Shown: positions 9,143-18,956 of the stretch, piece by piece
How positions within the stretch are numbered: position 1 is the first letter of the stretch
Layout of the letters: each line of letters starts with the position of its first letter
Source of the DNA: Lelliottia nimipressuralis
GTDB lineage: Bacteria; Pseudomonadota; Gammaproteobacteria; Enterobacterales; Enterobacteriaceae
Length of the DNA: 64,000 nt
Assembly: GCF_004402045.1 (NCBI RefSeq)
Contig: NZ_SOMG01000011.1
Location: 248,001 to 312,000 of the forward strand
Direction: 5' to 3'
Made by a program: the position numbers and the translations under genes
The notes under the pieces: model-generated
What the model saw: only the letters and a program-made list of their open reading frames with translations
Database searches by the model: none
What the model was told of the DNA's origin: nothing

Positions 9143-11779
9143 ATGAGCGACCTTGCGAGAGAAATTACACCGGTTAACATCGAGGAAGAGCTGAAGAGCT
9201 CCTATCTGGACTATGCGATGTCGGTCATTGTTGGCCGTGCGCTGCCGGATGTCCGCGATGGCCTGAAGCCGGTACACCGTCGCGTACTATACGCCATGAA
9301 CGTATTGGGCAATGACTGGAATAAAGCCTATAAAAAATCTGCCCGTGTCGTGGGTGACGTCATCGGTAAATATCACCCGCATGGTGATACCGCCGTGTAC
9401 GACACCATCGTCCGTATGGCGCAGCCATTCTCCTTGCGTTACATGCTGGTAGATGGTCAGGGTAACTTTGGTTCTGTTGACGGCGACTCCGCAGCGGCGA
9501 TGCGTTATACGGAAATCCGTATGTCGAAAATCGCCCACGAGCTGATGGCCGACCTGGAAAAAGAGACCGTTGATTTCGTCGATAACTACGACGGCACCGA
9601 GCGCATCCCAGATGTGATGCCAACCAAGATCCCGAACCTGTTAGTGAACGGTTCGTCCGGTATCGCGGTCGGTATGGCAACCAACATTCCGCCGCACAAC
9701 ATTACCGAAGTGATCAACGGCTGCCTGGCCTATATCGACGATGAAGACATCAGCATTGAAGGGCTGATGGAACACATCCCGGGTCCGGATTTCCCGACGG
9801 CGGCGATCATCAACGGTCGTCGTGGTATTGAAGAAGCTTACCGCACCGGTCGCGGCAAGATTTACATCCGTGCCCGCGCCGAAGTGGAAGCGGACGCCAA
9901 AACGGGTCGTGAAACCATTATTGTTCACGAGATCCCGTATCAGGTGAACAAAGCGCGTCTGATTGAAAAAATCGCCGAGCTGGTAAAAGAAAAACGTGTT
10001 GAAGGTATCAGCGCGCTGCGTGACGAGTCTGATAAAGACGGGATGCGCATCGTGATTGAGATTAAACGCGACGCGGTGGGTGAGGTTGTGCTGAACAACC
10101 TGTATTCCCAGACTCAGCTTCAGGTTTCCTTCGGTATCAACATGGTTGCGCTGCACCATGGTCAGCCGAAGATCATGAACCTTAAAGAGATCCTGAGCGC
10201 GTTCGTGCGTCACCGCCGTGAAGTGGTGACCCGTCGTACTATCTTCGAACTGCGCAAAGCGCGCGACCGTGCACACATTCTCGAAGCACTGGCCGTTGCA
10301 CTGGCTAACATCGACCCGATTATCGAACTGATTCGCCGTGCACCAACCCCTGCGGAAGCGAAAGCAGCGTTAGTGGCTCGGCCATGGGCGCTGGGTAACG
10401 TCTCTGCGATGCTCGAACGTGCGGGCGATGATGCTGCGCGTCCTGAGTGGCTGGAACCTGAATTTGGCGTGCGTGACGGTCAGTACTACCTGACTGAGCA
10501 GCAGGCACAGGCGATTCTGGATCTGCGTCTGCAGAAACTGACCGGCCTTGAGCACGAAAAACTGCTCGACGAATACAAAGAACTGCTGGAACAGATTGCC
10601 GAGCTGCTGCATATCCTGGGTAGCGCAGATCGCCTGATGGAAGTGATCCGTGAAGAGCTGGAACTGGTCCGCGATCAGTTCGGCGATGAGCGTCGCACCG
10701 AAATCACCGCAAACAGCTCTGATATCAACATTGAAGACTTGATCAACCGCGAAGACGTGGTGGTTACCCTGTCTCACCAGGGCTATGTGAAGTATCAGCC
10801 GCTGACCGACTACGAAGCACAGCGTCGTGGCGGTAAAGGCAAATCGGCAGCACGTATTAAAGAAGAAGACTTTATTGACCGCCTGCTGGTGGCAAACACC
10901 CATGACACGATCCTCTGCTTCTCCAGCCGGGGTCGTCTGTACTGGATGAAAGTCTATCAGCTGCCGGAAGCGAGCCGTGGTGCGCGTGGTCGTCCAATCG
11001 TTAACCTGCTGCCGCTGGAAGCGAACGAACGTATCACCGCCATTCTGCCGGTACGCGAATACGAAGAAGGCGTGAACGTCTTTATGGCGACCGCCAGCGG
11101 TACCGTGAAGAAAACTGCACTGACTGAATTCAGCCGTCCACGTTCTGCGGGGATCATCGCGGTGAACCTGAATGAAGGCGATGAGCTGATTGGCGTTGAC
11201 CTGACTTCCGGTTCTGATGAAGTCATGCTCTTCTCCGCTGCCGGTAAAGTGGTGCGCTTTAAAGAGAACGCCGTCCGTGCAATGGGCCGTACCGCTACGG
11301 GCGTTCGTGGTATCAAACTGGCAGGCGAAGACAGCGTCGTTTCTCTGATTATTCCGCGCGGTGAAGGGGCAATCCTGACCGTGACGCAGAATGGTTACGG
11401 TAAACGTACGGCGGAAGGGGAGTACCCAACCAAGTCTCGCGGCACGCAGGGCGTTATCTCTATCAAGGTTACCGAGCGCAACGGTTCCGTTGTTGGTGCG
11501 GTACAGGTGGACGATGCCGACCAGATCATGATGATCACAGATGCTGGTACGCTGGTGCGTACCCGCGTTTCTGAGATAAGCGTGGTGGGTCGTAACACCC
11601 AGGGCGTTATTCTCATCCGTACTGCGGAAGATGAAAACGTGGTGGGCCTGCAGCGTGTTGCTGAGCCAGTGGATGACGAAGAGCTCGACTCCATCGACGG
11701 TAGCGTCGCGGAAGGTGATGATGAAATCGCACCGGAAGCCGACACCGACGATGACGCAGCGGATGACGCTGACGAGTAA
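9143..11779 (+). CDS. gyrA: DNA gyrase subunit A
   Basis: Breakage-reunion subunit of the A2B2 gyrase that introduces negative supercoils. The 878-residue product (E. coli 875) has the catalytic Tyr122 in MRYTEIR, the winged-helix region [12 protein letters not shown], and the GyrA-box QRRGGKG that wraps DNA at the start of the C-terminal pinwheel. It ends in a long acidic tail rich in Asp and Glu. In the quinolone-resistance-determining region residue 83 is threonine (serine in E. coli) and residue 87 is aspartate. Threonine 83 is the natural residue in some susceptible Enterobacteriaceae, so it does not by itself show resistance. A strong terminator follows. Confidence 0.98.
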   Translation: MSDLAREITPVNIEEELKSSYLDYAMSVIVGRALPDVRDGLKPVHRRVLYAMNVLGNDWNKAYKKSARVVGDVIGKYHPHGDTAVYDTIVRMAQPFSLRYMLVDGQGNFGSVDGDSAAAMRYTEIRMSKIAHELMADLEKETVDFVDNYDGTERIPDVMPTKIPNLLVNGSSGIAVGMATNIPPHNITEVINGCLAYIDDEDISIEGLMEHIPGPDFPTAAIINGRRGIEEAYRTGRGKIYIRARAEVEADAKTGRETIIVHEIPYQVNKARLIEKIAELVKEKRVEGISALRDESDKDGMRIVIEIKRDAVGEVVLNNLYSQTQLQVSFGINMVALHHGQPKIMNLKEILSAFVRHRREVVTRRTIFELRKARDRAHILEALAVALANIDPIIELIRRAPTPAEAKAALVARPWALGNVSAMLERAGDDAARPEWLEPEFGVRDGQYYLTEQQAQAILDLRLQKLTGLEHEKLLDEYKELLEQIAELLHILGSADRLMEVIREELELVRDQFGDERRTEITANSSDINIEDLINREDVVVTLSHQGYVKYQPLTDYEAQRRGGKGKSAARIKEEDFIDRLLVANTHDTILCFSSRGRLYWMKVYQLPEASRGARGRPIVNLLPLEANERITAILPVREYEEGVNVFMATASGTVKKTALTEFSRPRSAGIIAVNLNEGDELIGVDLTSGSDEVMLFSAAGKVVRFKENAVRAMGRTATGVRGIKLAGEDSVVSLIIPRGEGAILTVTQNGYGKRTAEGEYPTKSRGTQGVISIKVTERNGSVVGAVQVDDADQIMMITDAGTLVRTRVSEISVVGRNTQGVILIRTAEDENVVGLQRVAEPVDDEELDSIDGSVAEGDDEIAPEADTDDDAADDADE

Positions 11780-11792
11780 TGTCTCCTGATAC

Positions 11793-11825
11793 AAAAAAGG
11801 GCCGGATTCCGGCCCTTTTCTTTTG
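11793..11825 (+). terminator. Rho-independent terminator of gyrA
   Basis: GC-rich stem GGGCCGG-ATT-CCGGCCC at 11799-11815, preceded by an A-run and followed by TTTTCTTTT, directly after the gyrA stop. Confidence 0.9.
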
Positions 11826-11914
11826 CAGAAGCAGATAAGTCAACGTTGCGACCTGGCGCGTTTACCGCTACCTTAACCACATTCTTTTGACCCCGACGGC
11901 GGAGCCTCGCCCCT

Positions 11915-14761
11915 TTGAAATACCTCGTCTCCTTTCGTACTACGCTGAAAGTTTCTCGCTATCTGTTTCGGGCGCTGGCGCTCTTGCTTTGGCTGCTGGT
12001 GGCATTGTTCTCCGTGTTTTACATCGTTAACGCGCTGCACCAGAAAGAAGCGGAGATCCGCCAGGAGTTTAATTTAAGCTCCGACCAGGCCCAGCGCTAC
12101 ATTCAGCGAACGTCAGACGTGATGAAGGAACTGAAGTATATTGCTGAAAATCGCCTGACGGCGGAAAACGGTATCCTTGCGCTTCGCGGCCGTAATGACA
12201 AAACCGAAGTCCCGGATTTCCAGCCGCTGTTCCCGGACTCCGACTGCTCCACCATGAGCAATACCTGGCGCGGATCGCTGGAATCTCTTGCCTGGTTTAT
12301 GCGCTACTGGCGCGACAATTTCTCCGCCGCCTATGACCTGAACCGCGTATTCCTGATTGGCAGTGAAAATCTCTGCATGGCTGACTTTGGCCTGCGCGAT
12401 GTGCCCGTTGAGCGTGATGACGCGCTGAAAAGCCTGCATGAACGTATTGTGAAATATCGCAATGCACCGCAGGACGAGCGTGGGAATAACATCTTCTGGG
12501 TAAGCCAGGGTCCGCGCACGGGCGTCGGCTATTTCTACGCCCTGACGCCGGTCTATCTGGGCAATCGGCTACAGGCACTGCTGGGGATTGAGCAGACCAT
12601 CCGCATGGAAAACTTCTTCACCCCAGGCAGCCTGCCAATGGGGGTGACCATTCTTGATGAAAATGGCCATCAGCTGATCTCGCTTGCCGGGCCCGATAAC
12701 CGTTTGAACGTCGAACCGCACTGGATGCAGGAGCGGTCGTGGTTTGGTTATACCTCGGGGTTCCGCGAACTGGTGCTGAAGAAGAGCCTGCCGCCTTCGT
12801 CGCTGAGTATTGTCTATTCGCTGCCGGTGGATATGGTGCTTGAGCGGATTCGCATTCTTATAATGAATGCCATTCTGCTGAACCTGATCGCGGGTGGGGC
12901 GCTATTCACCCTGGCGCGCATGTATGAGCGGAAAATCTTTATTCCTGCCGAAAGCGACGCCCAGCGGCTGGAGGAACACGAGCAGTTTAACCGCAAGATT
13001 GTCGCGTCGGCACCGGTGGGGATCTGTATTCTGCGTACCCAGGACGGGACAAATATCCTGAGTAACGAACTGGCGCATAACTACCTGAACATGCTGACGC
13101 ATGAGGACCGGCAAAGGCTGACGCAAATTATCTGTGGTCAGCAGGTTAACTTTGTCGACGTGCTCACCAGCACCCACACCAACCTGCAGATTAGCTTTGT
13201 CCATTCCCGCTATCGCAATGAAAACGTGGCGATTTGCGTGCTGGTGGATGTCTCCGCACGCGTGAAGATGGAAGAGTCGTTGCAGGAGATGGCGCAGGCC
13301 GCGGAGCAGGCCAGTCAGTCGAAATCCATGTTCCTCGCGACCGTCAGCCACGAGCTGCGTACGCCGCTGTATGGGATTATCGGTAACCTCGATCTGCTAC
13401 AGACGAAAGAATTGCCGAAAGGGGTCGACAGGCTGGTGACGGCGATGAACAACTCCTCCAGTCTGCTGCTGAAAATCATTAGCGATATTCTCGACTTCTC
13501 CAAAATTGAGTCTGAGCAGTTGAAAATCGAACCGCGGGAGTTCTCACCGCGCGAGGTGATGAACCATATCAGCGCCAACTATCTGCCGCTGGTCGTGCGT
13601 AAACAGCTGGGGCTTTACTGCTTTATCGAGCCGGATGTGCCGCTGACGCTGCACGGCGATCCGATGCGCCTGCAGCAGGTCATCTCTAACCTGCTCAGCA
13701 ACGCCATTAAATTCACTGATATCGGCTGTATTGTGTTGCACGTTTGCCGGGCGGGGGATTACCTGAGCATTCGCGTGCGCGACACCGGGGTAGGTATCCC
13801 GGCGAAGGAGGTGGTTCGTCTGTTCGACCCGTTCTTCCAGGTCGGGACCGGCGTGCAGCGTAATTTCCAGGGTACCGGTCTGGGGCTGGCGATTTGTGAG
13901 AAGCTCATCAGCATGATGGACGGTGACATCTCGGTTGATACCGAGCCCGGCATGGGCAGCCAGTTCACCATCCGCATTCCGCTCTATTCAGCGCAGTATC
14001 CGGCTAAAGCGACGGTTGACGGGCTGAGTAATAAGCGCTGCTGGCTGGCGGTGCATAATGCTTCACTGAATGACTACCTGACGGCTCTGCTCACCCACAG
14101 CGGTGTGAGGGTGTGTCGCTATGAGGGCCAAACGCCGGACGTGGACGATGTGCTGATTGCCGACGAGATGCTGGAACAGCCGTGGCAGGGGAGAGGAACG
14201 GTGCGCTTCTGTCGTCGCCACATTGGCATTCCGGTTGAGCGTGAGCCGGGGGAATGGGTACACAGCGTTGCAACGCCGCATGAGCTGTTGAGCCTGCTGG
14301 CGCGCATCTACAAAGTGGAACTGGAAGAGAGCGACAGCGCGGGCGGATTGCCATCACCGGATTCTCTGGCGTCGGTGAATGACGATATGATGATTCTGGT
14401 GGTGGATGACCATCCGATTAACCGCCGCCTGCTGGCTGACCAGCTTGGATCGCTTGGCTACCAGTGCAAAACCGCTAATGACGGCGTGGATGCGCTGAAT
14501 GTGCTGAGTAAAAATCATATTGATATCGTGCTTAGCGACGTCAACATGCCTAACATGGATGGTTACCGTCTGACGCAGCGCATCCGGCAGCTTGGCCTGA
14601 CGCTACCGGTTGTGGGCGTAACGGCGAACGCGCTGGCGGAAGAGAAACAGCGTTGTCTGGAGTCAGGAATGGACAGCTGTCTGTCGAAACCGGTGACGCT
14701 GGACGTGCTGAAGCAGACATTGTCGATTTACGCAGACCGCGTGAGAAAAACCAGAATATAA
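11915..14761 (+). CDS. rcsC: Hybrid sensor histidine kinase RcsC
   Basis: Inner-membrane hybrid kinase of the Rcs envelope-stress phosphorelay (RcsF/IgaA to RcsC to RcsD to RcsB), which controls capsule, motility and cell division genes. In order, the 948-residue protein has an N-terminal membrane helix (about 20-40), a periplasmic domain, a second helix (about 310-335), and a HisKA domain with phosphorylated His479 in SHELRTPLYG. An HATPase domain (NLLSNAIKF, DTGVGIP, GTGLGLAI), the RcsC-specific linker domain and a receiver with Asp875 in VLSDVNMP complete it. The start is TTG, as in E. coli rcsC, with GGAG ten bases upstream, which probably keeps kinase levels low. It follows gyrA directly; the E. 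coli ato and yfa genes of this interval are absent. Confidence 0.97.
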   Translation: MKYLVSFRTTLKVSRYLFRALALLLWLLVALFSVFYIVNALHQKEAEIRQEFNLSSDQAQRYIQRTSDVMKELKYIAENRLTAENGILALRGRNDKTEVPDFQPLFPDSDCSTMSNTWRGSLESLAWFMRYWRDNFSAAYDLNRVFLIGSENLCMADFGLRDVPVERDDALKSLHERIVKYRNAPQDERGNNIFWVSQGPRTGVGYFYALTPVYLGNRLQALLGIEQTIRMENFFTPGSLPMGVTILDENGHQLISLAGPDNRLNVEPHWMQERSWFGYTSGFRELVLKKSLPPSSLSIVYSLPVDMVLERIRILIMNAILLNLIAGGALFTLARMYERKIFIPAESDAQRLEEHEQFNRKIVASAPVGICILRTQDGTNILSNELAHNYLNMLTHEDRQRLTQIICGQQVNFVDVLTSTHTNLQISFVHSRYRNENVAICVLVDVSARVKMEESLQEMAQAAEQASQSKSMFLATVSHELRTPLYGIIGNLDLLQTKELPKGVDRLVTAMNNSSSLLLKIISDILDFSKIESEQLKIEPREFSPREVMNHISANYLPLVVRKQLGLYCFIEPDVPLTLHGDPMRLQQVISNLLSNAIKFTDIGCIVLHVCRAGDYLSIRVRDTGVGIPAKEVVRLFDPFFQVGTGVQRNFQGTGLGLAICEKLISMMDGDISVDTEPGMGSQFTIRIPLYSAQYPAKATVDGLSNKRCWLAVHNASLNDYLTALLTHSGVRVCRYEGQTPDVDDVLIADEMLEQPWQGRGTVRFCRRHIGIPVEREPGEWVHSVATPHELLSLLARIYKVELEESDSAGGLPSPDSLASVNDDMMILVVDDHPINRRLLADQLGSLGYQCKTANDGVDALNVLSKNHIDIVLSDVNMPNMDGYRLTQRIRQLGLTLPVVGVTANALAEEKQRCLESGMDSCLSKPVTLDVLKQTLSIYADRVRKTRI

Positions 14762-14790
14762 AAAAAGGCCCGTAAGGGCCTTTTTTATTT
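14761..14790. terminator. Bidirectional terminator between rcsC and rcsB
   Basis: Stem AAGGCCC-GTAA-GGGCCTT flanked by an A6 run on one side and a T6 run on the other. It can therefore end transcription from both rcsC and the converging rcsB. Confidence 0.88.
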
Positions 14791-14860
14791 GCCCGGCGGC
14801 GCTGCGCTTGCGCGGGCCTGCGGGTTCTGTAGGCCGGGTAAGCGCGAGCGCCACCCGGCA
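14791..14860. repeat. REP-like palindromic element between rcsC and rcsB
   Basis: Arms gcccggcggcgctgcgcttgc and gtaggccgggtaagcgcgagc with closing gccacccggca abut the bidirectional terminator. It is close to the element in the nrdA-nrdB spacer. Confidence 0.85.
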
Positions 14861-14873
14861 TTTACAGTGGGGA

Positions 14874-15524
14874 TCAATCCTTATCCGTTGCGCTCAGCGT
14901 AACGGAGGAGAGATAGTTCAGCAGAGCAATATCGTTGTCCACGCCCAGTTTCATCATCGCTGACTTCTTCTGGCTGCTGATGGTTTTAATACTGCGGTTC
15001 AGCTTCTTGGCAATCTCGGTGACCAGGAAACCTTCTGCGAACAGGCGCAGAACTTCGCTCTCTTTCGGCGACAGGCGTTTGTCACCGTAGCCACCCGCGC
15101 TGATTTTCTCCAGCAGACGAGAGACGCTCTCAGGCGTGAACTTCTTGCCTTTCTGCAGCGCAGCAAGCGCTTTTGGCAGATCGGTCGGTGCGCCTTGTTT
15201 CAGCACAATCCCTTCGATATCCAGATCCAGTACGGCGCTCAGGATCGCCGGGTTGTTGTTCATGGTCAGAACAATGATCGAGATGTCCGGGAAGTGACGT
15301 TTAATGTACTTGATGAGCGTGATCCCATCACCGTACTTGTCCCCAGGCATGGAGAGATCGGTAATGAGCACGTGTGCATCAAGTTTTGGGAGGTTATTGA
15401 TCAGTGCTGTAGAGTCTTCAAATTCACCGACTACATTCACCCACTCGATCTGTTCAAGTGATTTGCGAATACCGAACAGTACAATCGGATGGTCATCGGC
15501 AATAATTACGTTCATATTGTTCAT
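14874..15524 (-). CDS. rcsB: Response regulator RcsB
   Basis: DNA-binding output regulator of the Rcs phosphorelay, working as a homodimer or with RcsA, BglJ or GadE. The 216-residue protein has a receiver with the phosphorylated Asp56 in LITDLSMPGD. It also has a LuxR-type helix-turn-helix (LSPKESEVLRLFAEGFLVTE then IAKKLNRSIKTISSQKKSAM). The length equals E. coli RcsB. The frame is open further upstream into rcsD, but MNNMNVIIADDHP at 15524 is the family start. The rcsD stop is only 16 bp upstream, so the two form an operon. Confidence 0.98.
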   Translation of the reverse strand: MNNMNVIIADDHPIVLFGIRKSLEQIEWVNVVGEFEDSTALINNLPKLDAHVLITDLSMPGDKYGDGITLIKYIKRHFPDISIIVLTMNNNPAILSAVLDLDIEGIVLKQGAPTDLPKALAALQKGKKFTPESVSRLLEKISAGGYGDKRLSPKESEVLRLFAEGFLVTEIAKKLNRSIKTISSQKKSAMMKLGVDNDIALLNYLSSVTLSATDKD

Positions 15525-15540
15525 GTATAAGGCTACCTTG

Positions 15541-18213
15541 CTACAGCAAGCTTTTGACGTAGGCGTCAATGTCGCTGATGTATTTTTCAATGCCAGAGGC
15601 ATCTTTCTCACGAATTAGATGTTCCAGCGTTTCACATAACTGCTTGCCGGGAACCAGATTAAGCATGGCAAACACCCCTTTAAGCCGGTGTGCTGTCTGT
15701 GCCAGCGCTGCAAAATCATTCGCAGCGGACTCAGTATACAACCGCTTAACATCATCTGGTACTGTATCAACAAAGAGTGAATAGTATCCGCTGGCGTGAA
15801 GCTCGGCGTTTTCATTGCCGCCTAACGGTGATTCCGCTATCTCTTCCTGCGCCAGCTGCTCTTCTATTAGTTGTAGTACAGCTTCCTGCATCGCATTGCT
15901 TATATTAAAGTTGACGCGCAGCTGGCCAGGGCCGATTTTCCGCACGCCTGACTCATCATCGCTTAAAAGCAAGCCGGAGGCAGTAAGATTAGACGGATTA
16001 TCAGTTAAAAACAGATCATATTCTTGACTTGCAAGTCTTTCATCCGGCGTGATGCAGGCCGCACCCCAGTTTTCTAACTGACGAACGACAATATTGCGGA
16101 TCTCATTCGAGGTCACATCAACCATCACCACGACATCATCCAGCAGACGTTCTTCATCTTCTTCCTGCGGATTGGCGGGCATTTTGACGTGCAGGGAATA
16201 ACGGGTGCCGAGGGATTCACGGGCTTTGATATTCAGATGGCCGCCGAGCTTACGCGCCAGCTGATCGCACAGCCAGAATGTCAGGGCATTGGCCTTACCG
16301 TAGCGATCGCTTTGCGTGTCATTCAGGAACGGGAAGTGCAGATTATCAATTTCACTTGTCGTTACCCCTTCCCCGGTGTCCAGAATGCGGAACGTCAGGC
16401 GATCTTCTGCCGATTCGTCCGTACTGACTTCGAGGGTGATCTTACCGATCTGCGTGGTGGTCACGGCATACTGAATAATCATCAACAGAATGCGACGCAG
16501 CGCTTCACGATCGCCGTGGCGCTCGTCATTCGCGGACAAACGGTTATTGATCAACAGCTGCAGCCCTTTACGCTTAATCACGGGCAGGACTTCCGGAACC
16601 ACTTCATCGATCAGATCCTGAATGGAGAAGAGGGTTGGCGTCCCCTTCCAGAAGTCATTCTCCAGCATGTTCGCCAGCTGGATCTCATCAACCATACGCA
16701 CCAGCGAGTCAGCCTGGCAGGCAAGCTGGTGGCTTTCCGACGTGTTCAACGCCGCCGCCTGGGTCGCCAGCGTTTTTAACGGCTGCTTGAAGGCATCGCC
16801 AATATTTTGCATAAATGCGGCGCGCCCCTGCTGGTTTTTCTCATACAGCCTTTGCGCCTGTTTGAGCTTTTTATTCACCAGCACTTCGCGATCCTGATCG
16901 CGGATTATGAAAATTTGCGTGCGTGAGGCGACCTGGCTGCGGAACTGACGGATCTCGTACAGCTCATTGTTAATGGTGGCCTGAATGACCCCCTGGTGTT
17001 GATCTGCCATAGTAGTGATGTTCTGCAGGTTAAGATGCGGCAGCAGATGGTCAGCAATTTTGTTGCTCATCACCGTACGATTCGCTTCCTGGTCGTGAAC
17101 TAACACCCCAAGCGGCAGCACGGAAACAATCTCTTCATTCAGCGCACGTAATACGCGCAGCTCATTGCTGGTTCCGGCCGGAACCGCAGAGGCGTCGCTC
17201 GGACGCCCCGTCTGGAAACGGAACGTGCTGTAGCCAAACAGCGCCAGCGCCAGCAGGCCGATATTCAACAACAGAGGCAGCAGGATATTTTGCAGGGTGT
17301 CGAGTAACAGCGTGCCAAACGGAACCTGCCACACCAGACGCATACCGGTCGAGTTGAGCGACGAGGCAATTTCGATTTTCGAGCCGTTAAAGGAGATCGA
17401 TACGCTCTCTGCGGCCTCTTTGTCAGGTGCCGAACGCATATTCTGGGTGCTGCTGTCTGGTTCCAGACGGAAGCTGTCGAGCGGCATGTCCGGCGGGATG
17501 AGATCATTAATCGGTAAATCAAAGGCCACGACCGTTGCCAGATGACCCGGCTGGTTAAAGGTGGTGCGCAGGGTAAAATAATGACCATTTTGCCAGGCCA
17601 GCCGGCGCAGTGATGAGAAGCTCTCACGCTCATCAAGGGCGTTCGCCTGCTGCAGCATCTCTGCCCGGCGGGAATCGACAATGCTGCCCACGGTCGTCTC
17701 TTTAAAGCCTGAAGAGAGATCTTTTAACGGCAGCGTAGAGATCAGGATCATGCTGTTGTCCTGACCGTTCAGATAGTACATCGACCACGGTACCGTTTCT
17801 GCACCCCAGAGGGTATCCAGATAGGTCGAAATACGCTGCGTCATCTCAAGCGTCGCGCTGTCATGAGAGCCAAAGATGAGCGCCTCAGTCTTGCGTTGCG
17901 GTTTTTCGAGATAATAGACATCCTGCTTAAGCCGCGTCTCCTGAAGACCATCCCCGGATGATGATGCCGGGGCTGCCGCGATGTTGTCGTATATCTGCCA
18001 GGTGGCGTAGCGCCAGGTATCTATGCGCTTGTGCACGGCGTGGGTGATATCAACAACCTGGTAGCTCTTATCCTTCAGCCAGGCGTTAACCGCGCTCTGC
18101 ACCATAACGCCCATTGTGACTAACAGCACAACGATCAAAAGAAGAAAGAAACGGGTGATGCTCCCGGGGAGGAGGGAAAATTTGCTCGGGGCGGTAGTTT
18201 CAGTCTGACTCAT
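15541..18213 (-). CDS. rcsD: Phosphotransferase RcsD
   Basis: Inner-membrane intermediate of the Rcs relay that passes phosphate from the RcsC receiver to RcsB and is held in check by IgaA. The 890-residue product (same as E. coli) has a first membrane helix near residues 20-40, a periplasmic domain, a second helix near 310-330 and a kinase-like domain without the canonical phosphorylated histidine motif. A C-terminal HPt domain carries the phosphorylated histidine in AHRLKGVFAML. The start at 18213 (MSQTETTAPS) is chosen by family comparison over an upstream in-frame ATG. rcsB follows in the same operon. Confidence 0.97.
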   Translation of the reverse strand: MSQTETTAPSKFSLLPGSITRFFLLLIVVLLVTMGVMVQSAVNAWLKDKSYQVVDITHAVHKRIDTWRYATWQIYDNIAAAPASSSGDGLQETRLKQDVYYLEKPQRKTEALIFGSHDSATLEMTQRISTYLDTLWGAETVPWSMYYLNGQDNSMILISTLPLKDLSSGFKETTVGSIVDSRRAEMLQQANALDERESFSSLRRLAWQNGHYFTLRTTFNQPGHLATVVAFDLPINDLIPPDMPLDSFRLEPDSSTQNMRSAPDKEAAESVSISFNGSKIEIASSLNSTGMRLVWQVPFGTLLLDTLQNILLPLLLNIGLLALALFGYSTFRFQTGRPSDASAVPAGTSNELRVLRALNEEIVSVLPLGVLVHDQEANRTVMSNKIADHLLPHLNLQNITTMADQHQGVIQATINNELYEIRQFRSQVASRTQIFIIRDQDREVLVNKKLKQAQRLYEKNQQGRAAFMQNIGDAFKQPLKTLATQAAALNTSESHQLACQADSLVRMVDEIQLANMLENDFWKGTPTLFSIQDLIDEVVPEVLPVIKRKGLQLLINNRLSANDERHGDREALRRILLMIIQYAVTTTQIGKITLEVSTDESAEDRLTFRILDTGEGVTTSEIDNLHFPFLNDTQSDRYGKANALTFWLCDQLARKLGGHLNIKARESLGTRYSLHVKMPANPQEEDEERLLDDVVVMVDVTSNEIRNIVVRQLENWGAACITPDERLASQEYDLFLTDNPSNLTASGLLLSDDESGVRKIGPGQLRVNFNISNAMQEAVLQLIEEQLAQEEIAESPLGGNENAELHASGYYSLFVDTVPDDVKRLYTESAANDFAALAQTAHRLKGVFAMLNLVPGKQLCETLEHLIREKDASGIEKYISDIDAYVKSLL

Positions 18214-18538
18214 TGATATCTTTAACCCGTTATGGTCGTGCTCTGTGGCGATAGGGCAGTATAAAGGGTAATAACTGAATTTCCAGCGCCACGGTCCTGG
18301 AACAGGCGACTTTTTCAACCGACAATATCGGCGGCGAGGAGTGCGGTAAACGTGTACAAACTTGCCCTGTGCGTACAGATATAACGCGTTATCAGCTGAT
18401 AAATAGCACGAATTAACAAGAAATTAAGTTTTGCATCAATTTCCTGATTTCGGCGGAAACCCGATTCGAATTTAGTTAATAGTCGTTACAATTACGGTGC
18501 GGTAGCACAAAAAAAGAAAGATTACGTAAAGAAAGGTA
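18214..18538. other. rcsD upstream region, AT-rich, no gene seen
   Basis: This 325-bp stretch between rcsD and the end of micF should carry the rcsD promoter. I see no coding sequence and no repeat, and I could not assign a convincing -10/-35 pair. Confidence 0.4.
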
Positions 18539-18631
18539 AAAAAAAACCGAATGCGATGCATTCGGTTGAATTAGGGATAAACAGACATTCAAAGCTGAAT
18601 GACGGTAATAAATAAAGTTAATGATGATAGC
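18539..18631 (-). ncRNA. micF: MicF antisense small RNA
   Basis: Hfq-dependent sRNA that pairs with the ompF 5' region and blocks its translation. Read on the minus strand, the first part (GCTATCATCATTAACTTTAT and onward to about nucleotide 36) matches the E. coli MicF 5' pairing region as I recall it. The 3' end is a terminator hairpin (AACCGAATG / CATTCGGTT) with an eight-T run. Its length, 93 nt, equals the E. coli RNA. It is divergent from ompC, in the conserved place, so the OmpR region between can drive both and adjust the OmpC/OmpF balance. Confidence 0.93.
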
Positions 18632-18786
18632 GAGAGTTATTTTAGAGATTAGGGGCGATCTTGTTTTGTCATTCAGTGCTGTAACGTATTTTATTGTAAC
18701 TCATTGATATTTTTGTGGTGATTTATCTGTTTGATTATAAGTGCTAAATTTCTAAGCTATTTGTGCTTTGTAAAAGTTCCTTGATA

Positions 18787-18880
18787 TTTACATTTTGAAA
18801 CATGTTCATGGACAAATGAAACATCTTCAAAGTTTTCGTATCATATTCGCATTGGATTATTCTGTAATTTTGCGGAGAAT
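18787..18880 (+). promoter_or_regulatory. OmpR sites C1-C2-C3 and ompC promoter
   Basis: Three tandem 20-bp OmpR elements are recognisable at about 18787-18806 (TTTACATTTTGAAACATGTT), 18808-18827 (with AATGAAACATCTT) and 18828-18847 (with GTATCATATT). They are followed by the ompC core promoter around GGATTATTCTG (18853-18863). Comparison is with the E. coli ompC promoter from memory. Phosphorylated OmpR fills these sites at high osmolarity. Confidence 0.85.
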
Positions 18881-18956
18881 GAAATTGCCGACTGGTTAAT
18901 GAGGGTTAACCAGTAAGCAGTGGCAATTATAAGGCATATAACAGAGGGTTAATAAA

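Noticed and set aside
10370..11794. Long open frame of 474 codons opposite gyrA
   Set aside because: It is antisense to conserved gyrA coding sequence and its translation is compositionally odd (many His, Gln and Phe), as expected of a mirror frame.
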